Source: Thermothielavioides terrestris NRRL 8126
Lineage: Eukaryota; Ascomycota; Sordariomycetes; Sordariales; Chaetomiaceae
Assembly (NCBI RefSeq): GCF_000226115.1
Contig: NC_016458.1
Coordinates: 3,100,001 to 3,164,000, forward strand
DNA length: 64,000 nucleotides
Reading direction: 5' to 3'
Each line of letters opens with the position of its first letter. The stretch's first letter is position 1. The notes beneath the pieces were generated by a model. It was not told the origin of the DNA and did not search any database. It saw only the letters and a list, made by a program, of their open reading frames with translations. The translations under genes were made by a program, and so were the position numbers. This document shows, one piece after another, positions 58,396 to 64,000 of the stretch.

Positions 58396-59288
58396 ACAAA
58401 TGGAGTCTCATATGGAGACTCGGCGCTGTTGGGCCTATGGCAGGTATGTACAGCGCAAACGAGGGTAGACTTGGACCCTTGTTTCTGGGCCCGCCCGTGC
58501 TCGAAGTGTCGAGAAGGGGAAGCATGGTTCTCTATCATGGTGGATAGCATCGGGCTTCTTTTGGTGATGTTATGAGCGGACATTTGGTTTGACATCCGGC
58601 AAATGTTTTGGGCCAGGGACGGTTTAGATGGCTGGCGTAAGGAGGAACCTGGAATGACGGAACCCGGCGTCCGGTGTTAGGCTGCTTGGTGAGCGGCAAC
58701 AAGTACGGCGTGACGACCGAGCTGATGAACGTCTCATCCTGAAGCGCACTTGGCAGCAGAGTCTCAACCTGGAGTGTTGTCCTGTCGAAAACACAGATGA
58801 TAATAGTGTGCACTATGCCAGACTAGTACCCGAGCTTCTGCTACGGCAGCTCCCGGCTGATTGGAACAAGGGCCTAGTTGAGGTAACGGCTTGGACGAAG
58901 TTCAGGCACGGTAACGTGGAGATACACTACCTAGGTACTTCAGTGCCTGCCCGGTAATGGAGAGAATGATGCTCGGGTTCAGCACCCGTAAATTTAGTGG
59001 GGCTGAAAGCTTGGCCTGCGGTGCGCTGCTTGACGGGTTAAGGAGTGGCCTGAGCTCCTGGAAATTTTTCGGCTTTCCAACTGGAGCCCATTCAACACCA
59101 GCAATCGCGGCTTGCAGAGATCAAGTCAACCTTGGGTTCTCAACCCCCCAAACTACCAGATTCATTCTCTCGCGGGGTCCTCTCACTGGGCTATGCCCCA
59201 TCACGTCCATCTGCATCCATCTGCGGCCCAAAATTTCTTTACCTCTACCCTTCCACTGCCCCAAACTTAAGGGGCGCCCGCTTTCACG
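58396..59288. other. Intergenic: PP2C 3' region and UTP23 promoter
   Basis: About 890 bp without a supported gene. CTACCTAGGTAC at ~58927 is another copy of the recurrent intergenic palindrome. Confidence 0.55.
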
Positions 59289-60505
59289 ATGGGCAAGCGC
59301 ACGAAGCAGTACAAGAAGCTCATGCGGGCGTTTGAGCTGCTCGGTTTCCGCCAGCCATACCAGCTGCTCATGACCAGCGACGTCGTCCTCGACACGATCA
59401 AACTCGACTTGATTGGCTTGTTTGAGAAGACGCTGTCTACCAAGGGTCTGAAGCCCATGATTACACAATGCTGCATTGTGAGTCCCGCGTGAGATATCCT
59501 ACAGGAAATAGGATTCCGTTGCCCTTGTCGGAAACTTATTTATTTCTAACTGAGACGTTGGCGTGTAGCGGGCGTTATATGCAAAGAACGTGGGCCCAAA
59601 CAGGGACCCGGCTGTGGTCGCTGCCATCGACCGGGCAAAGACGTTTGAGAGGAGAAGATGCGGCCATTTGATGGATAAAGATCCGCTGACGGAGCGCGAG
59701 TGCATGCTCTCGGTTGTGGACCCCAAGGGGAAAGGGGAGAACAAGTTCAGATATGTGGTCGTCACGCAGGACGAGTGGTTGGTATGTGACTCCTGCCTCC
59801 TCCTCTCCGACAGCTTTTTCCTTGCTTCCAAGCTGACATCTGCGGTCGTAACAGAGAGATAGGCTGCGTTCGGTGGTGCCTACTCCACTGATGTACGTGC
59901 GCCGGAGTGTCATGGTAGGTCTTGTTATTCTCATTTCGCGGGGCTGGGGTGGGTAACTAATGCGCTCGGCAGATCCTGGAGCCCATGTCGTCCTCGTCGG
60001 TGCAGGCCAGGGAACGGGAAGAGCGGGCAAAGTGAGTTATCAACCCTGTGTCTGCTTCGGGTTCACACGCCCTGGGGACATCGACTACGGTGACACCCTA
60101 CAGCGGAATCGCTGACGGGAGGATAGGTTCCTGGCTGGCATTGTCCGACGACCTCAAAAGAGGAAGCGGGAGGACGACGAGTCTGGCGAAGAGGGTTCGA
60201 GCAGTGAGGGCAAAGAAAAGCGTGACGGCGAGGCCGGCTCCTCAGTCGGAGTCGGAGGAGAAGATAAGCCCAAGAAGAAGAAGAAGAGGTATGGCCCCAA
60301 GGGGCCAAACCCGCTGTCAGTCAAGAAGCCCAAGAAGAAGGCTCCGGCAGACCAGAAACCCGCCAAGCCGCCGGCCTCGAAACAGCCACCAACAGAAACA
60401 AAGGCGAAGCGGAAGCGGCGCAAGAAAGCCGGAGGGGCCGGGGTTGGCAGCAGCGAGCAGGCAGCGAAGGGCGAGGCCAGCGCCGTTGAGTCGGTCGACT
60501 CTTAA
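59289..60505 (+). CDS. UTP23: rRNA-processing protein UTP23 (PIN-like, small-subunit processome)
   Basis: Nucleolar factor for early 18S rRNA maturation (contacts snR30 and the ES6 region in yeast). Five exons: 59289-59477, 59569-59781, 59855-59914, 59973-60031 and 60127-60505, giving 299 aa. The start MGKRTKQYKKLMRAFELLGF and RQPYQLLMTSDVV open the PIN-like fold. Possible zinc ligands are seen in TQCCI, RRRCGH and ERECM. Exon 4 gives LEPMSSSS, and exon 5 the basic tail with YGPKGPNPLSVKKPKKK, the hallmark of this family. The C-terminal third is Lys-rich (nucleolar targeting). Short introns of 58-95 bp all keep frame. Confidence 0.94.
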
Positions 60506-61214
60506 TCGGCTATTGCAGAGCGGACGGGAAAGGAACTTCGTGGTAGCTTTCATGTGATGTTGCCAGCTAAAGTTCCTAAACAGTATCTCTAGCTACCTGC
60601 TCACCGGGTACCTGGGAATGCGGGCTGCGGGTGCCCTCCGGGAGTTATTTTGAGCGGAACATCAGCTGATGGGACAGGCCCCAACGGCCAGCCGTTGCGG
60701 GGGCCACAACTCTGTGGGCATCATCCTGGGCACCCTTGTTTTGTTAACGTTCGTTATTGGGAGCGGCCCCTGCGTAGTTATAACCTGTTTCAGCAGGCCC
60801 ATTACGACACTGTCACGCGAGGATCTCAAGGAAAGATGCAACTATGAATGAAACGGGCAATTTCTTGAACTACCTACACAGTATGGTCCTCCAGTGTCTG
60901 CGAAAACGGCAGCGGGGCCCCTCCATGACCCGGTAACCTTACAGGTGCCTCGTCCGTTGCCGTGACCCAATTGCCTGTTAGGGTGCCACCTCAGGCTTAC
61001 ACTAGAAGGCACGCGCTAAGGGGCTCACTGCTCCGTAACCCGTAACCCAAGACAGGGAGGGAGCAAGTCCAAGCTTGCCCCCAAGGGGGAACTTCAACCT
61101 TCTACTCTTCGAAACAAAGACCCAATTCCTGTCGCTGCCAGCCCCCGATCGTCTACCACACCGGCAGCCTCCGTGACGCCTGTTGTGCTTCTTTTTAACT
61201 AGCAGGAAGCAGCC
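60506..61214. other. Intergenic: UTP23 3' region and promoter of the DUF726 gene
   Basis: About 710 bp. No gene is seen. The right part should be the promoter and 5' UTR of the following gene. Confidence 0.55.
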
Positions 61215-64000
61215 ATGCCGGGCGCTGACGGGGCCTCGGCTGGCAGTGACCAACACGCTTCGGCCTCGAATGCAACGAAACATGGAGCGCCCGCCGCAAC
61301 GCCCGCAGCCGACCCGAAGACGACTGCCAAACCCGTCACCGCCGCCATGGCTGTGGAGCTCGACGACTTTGGCCTGCCTGTAAGAAAATACCCCGCTCCG
61401 GAGGTGCCAGGGCCGAGGGAGCGTGTAGCTCCCGCAGGCACCGCTGGTGAGCCCGGTCAAGCAACCGCGGCCGTGCCGAGGGATAGCAAGGATTCGGTCC
61501 AGAGATCCGGCGCCGAACCTCCGGACGCAGCTCGGATATCTACGGCTGCATCTGCCGCTGAACATTCGGTATCGGAGAAGACCCAGCCAACACCACAACC
61601 ACACGGCGAAGCAAAGCTTCCGGCTGTCACATCCGACGGTGCGAAGCCATCCGTCAACGGCGGCCCGGAACCAGCCGGCGGAACAGACGAAAAGGCGGCG
61701 AAAACGGATGTCCAGGAAGACCAAGCAGTGTCCGAGGCGAGAAAAACCGAAGTAGTGACGACAGACCCGAAGCACGACACTAGCAAGAGGGAGAGTGGGG
61801 TCGGCGTTTCCGGGTATTCACACCAGCAGCTTACGTCGCAGCAAGCCGAAAAAGAGGAGGACGATGACGGCGGGTGGCAGACCATGCCGGCGTATGCGCC
61901 GTACGACATATACGACGACAACAACAAGCTGATTGCCAAAGAGTACCACGAAGCCGACGACGAGAGCTACGGGTACGCCAGCTTAGGCGGAGCCGGCAAG
62001 GGGTATACGAAGGTGCTGCTGGACGACGATGCCGAGTCTGCAACCAGCATGGACGAGAACACTCAGTACCTGTTCAAGGAGCCCGGCGGCGGAACAAGCA
62101 TTGTGGATGACGACGACGTGCAGCGTGATGCCGTGAGCCAGCTGCAAGCCACCAAGGAGCTGTTGACCGAGGGGCAGAGAATCGCCTACGTGGGGATTAC
62201 GAGGCTAGAGCTCTCGGCGATGCTGCAGGAGGCCGAGTCTATAGTAGCGAACACGGTCAAGGCCAAGAAACAAGTGTCGCTGGCGGCCGAGAGCATGAAG
62301 ATGTGGGGCCAGAAGATGATGATCAGGCTCTATACCCACATGGACATCAGCCCGGCCGAGCAGGTCATGATCGAGCAGCTGAGCGCGCACGGCGTGGTGC
62401 CCCGAGACCTGACCCCCATCTTGATGGCAAATGCTCGTGTGCGCAACCCAATGGCGGCCGACGAGGACGCGAGGTCATCCATCTCGAGTCCCACCCCGTC
62501 TCGCCCGGCCTCGGTCGCGAGCCCCGCGCCCTCCGCGCCGGAACGGACTGCCGAGCCACCCCCTCCCTATTCGGTGGACGACGACTCGGAACTGACAGCT
62601 CCCGTGAGGACGCCGTCGCAGATGCCCACCACTCAGCGGATCGACATCGACATCCGGTGGACCGTCTTGTGTGATCTGTTTCTGGTGCTCATTGCGGACT
62701 CCATCTATGACGCGAGGTCTAGGACGCTGCTGGAGCGGGTCGCCAAAGACCTCGAGATATCCTGGCTGGACATCTGCCGTTTCGAGAAGAAGGTTACGGA
62801 CGCGCTAGAGATGCAGGCAAACGCCGAGAATGAAAACTGGAACGAGGGCGAGCACATGGAGAACCGCCGCAAGATGGCTCTCAAACGACGCTACATGATG
62901 ATGGGGCTAGCCACCGTGGGCGGCGGCTTAGTGATTGGCCTCTCTGCGGGCCTGCTCGCTCCCGTCATCGGCATGGGCCTGGCAGCCGGCTTCGCGACGA
63001 TAGGCATCGGCGGCACCAGCGGCTTCCTCGCCGGTGCTGGAGGCGCCGCCATCATTACGTCGAGTGCGGCCGCGTCCGGGGGGATCATCGGCATTAGGGC
63101 CGCCAACAGGAGGACAGGAGCGGTCAAAACATTCGAGTATCGGCCTCTACACAATAACAAGCGGGTGAACCTCATCGTTACCGTCTCAGGGTGGATGACA
63201 GGCAAGGTCGATGATGTCCGGCTTCCCTTCAGCACGGTAGACCCGGTCATGGGCGACATCTACTCGGTGCTGTGGGAGCCCGAAATGCTAAGCAGCATGG
63301 GTGATACCATCAACATCCTCGCAACCGAGGTGAGTATTATATAGAAGCCACTGGCACGCCTGCGGTATCAACCCGCTTTATGGCAGCTCCGGCGTGTGCT
63401 AATTCTCTCGCCAGGCTCTCACTCAGGGCCTTCAGCAGCTGCTGGGCAGCACCATTCTTGTCAGCTTAATGGCGGCGCTTCAGCTGCCTGTCGTCCTTAC
63501 CAAGCTTGCGTACCTAATCGACAACCCCTGGGCCGTCTCCCTCGACCGTGCCACCATGGCCGGTTTGATCCTAGCAGACTCGCTCATCGACCGGAACTTG
63601 GGCACGCGCCCCGTCACCCTTGTTGGGTACTCCCTCGGCAGCCGAGTCATCTTCTCGTGCCTCCAGGAGCTCGCAAGGAAGGGCGCCTTCGGCCTCGTGC
63701 AAAATGTCTACCTGTTTGGCAGCCCGATGGTGGTCAAAAAGGACGAGTACTTGCGGGCGCGCACCGTGGTGTCGGGCCGCTTCGTCAACGGCTACAACCG
63801 CAACGACTGGATCCTGGGCTATCTGTTCCGCTTGACCAACGGAGGCATCAGACGCGTCGCCGGCCTCGCCGCCATCGAGGACATCCCGGGGGTCGAGAAC
63901 ATGGATGTGTCCGAGTTCGTCGTCGGACACATGGATTATCGGACGGCGATGCCGCGCCTCATGCGCGAGTGTGGTTGGCTGGTCGAGAGCGACGAATTTA
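61215..64000 (+). CDS. DUF726/TMCO4-like membrane alpha/beta-hydrolase (cut at window end)
   Basis: Relative of yeast Mil1 (YFL034W) and animal TMCO4, linked to Golgi/AP-1 membranes in yeast; enzymatic substrate unknown. Exon 1 is 61215-63329 (705 codons), the intron 63330-63414 has GTGAGT, TGCTAAT and CCAG, and exon 2 runs from 63415 past the window end. Residues 1-200 are disordered. The family core has TRLELSAMLQEAESIV, a linker, then KRRYMMMGLATVGGGLVIGL and a long Gly/Ala-rich hydrophobic stretch (~555-625) of membrane segments. The hydrolase part has LIVTVSGWMTGK and WEPEML. Exon 2 has the nucleophile elbow GYSLGSR, then FGSPMVVKK, RFVNGYNRNDWILGYLFR and VVGHMDY (candidate catalytic His). 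The start is the first in-frame ATG; the 3' end is missing. Confidence 0.9.

Noticed and set aside
1..64000. Secondary-metabolite cluster, CRISPR array, integrated virus or intact transposon
   Set aside because: Apart from one dead methyltransferase, all genes are housekeeping; no regular spacer array, reverse transcriptase, transposase, integrase or terminal repeats were seen.

Overview
The window is nuclear DNA of a filamentous ascomycete, most likely a sordariomycete of the Chaetomiaceae type. Coding sequence is GC-rich. Nearly every gene has short spliceosomal introns (50-290 bp) with GTRNGT donors, CTAAC/CTGAC-like branch sites and YAG acceptors. The gene set includes fungal families such as Caf120, Uls1, Cox16 and the Rad53-type FHA-kinase-FHA protein. 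The species call is inference from style and family resemblance; no database was searched.

Layout. 0.2-4.5 kb (-): Uls1/Ris1-like SNF2 ATPase with RING and a SUMO-interaction motif. 5.7-8.1 kb (-): type II membrane nucleotide pyrophosphatase/phosphodiesterase. 8.9-9.8 kb (+): a frameshifted, truncated O-methyltransferase pseudogene. 10.4-17.1 kb (+): housekeeping run of ribosomal protein eL14, NAC alpha, mitochondrial ATP synthase subunit d and COX16. 18.7-21.6 kb (-): dipeptidyl peptidase III in 12 exons. 25.0-25.8 kb (+): gluconokinase. 27.7-30.9 kb: divergent mitochondrial pair, branched-chain 2-oxoacid dehydrogenase E2 (-) and ATP10 (+). 31.3-32.1 kb (-): Golgi SNARE GOS1. 33.5-35.6 kb: divergent ribosomal protein pair eL6 (-) and uL29 (+). 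36.4-39.0 kb (+): STT3. 39.6-41.4 kb (+): an unrecognised protein with two tandem CxxC...CxxC modules. 42.4-46.4 kb (-): Rad53/Cds1-like checkpoint kinase. 51.1-55.8 kb (+): Caf120-like PH protein. 56.8-58.4 kb (+): PP2C phosphatase of the Ptc7 type. 59.3-60.5 kb (+): UTP23. 61.2 kb to the end (+): DUF726/TMCO4-like membrane hydrolase, cut by the window edge.

The functions are core eukaryotic ones: translation and ribosome assembly, mitochondrial energy metabolism and assembly, secretory pathway, DNA damage/SUMO signalling and mRNA decay. I see no gene cluster, virus, CRISPR array or intact mobile element, and no system I would call new. The points most worth following are an in-frame TAG followed by 31 open codons in the Caf120 gene, a possible alternative mitochondrial start for DPP III, the twin zinc-module protein, a Trp-rich tail on the phosphodiesterase, and several extreme exons (a start codon alone, and 9-nt exons). 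Exon joins were worked out by eye from splice signals, reading frame and family resemblance.
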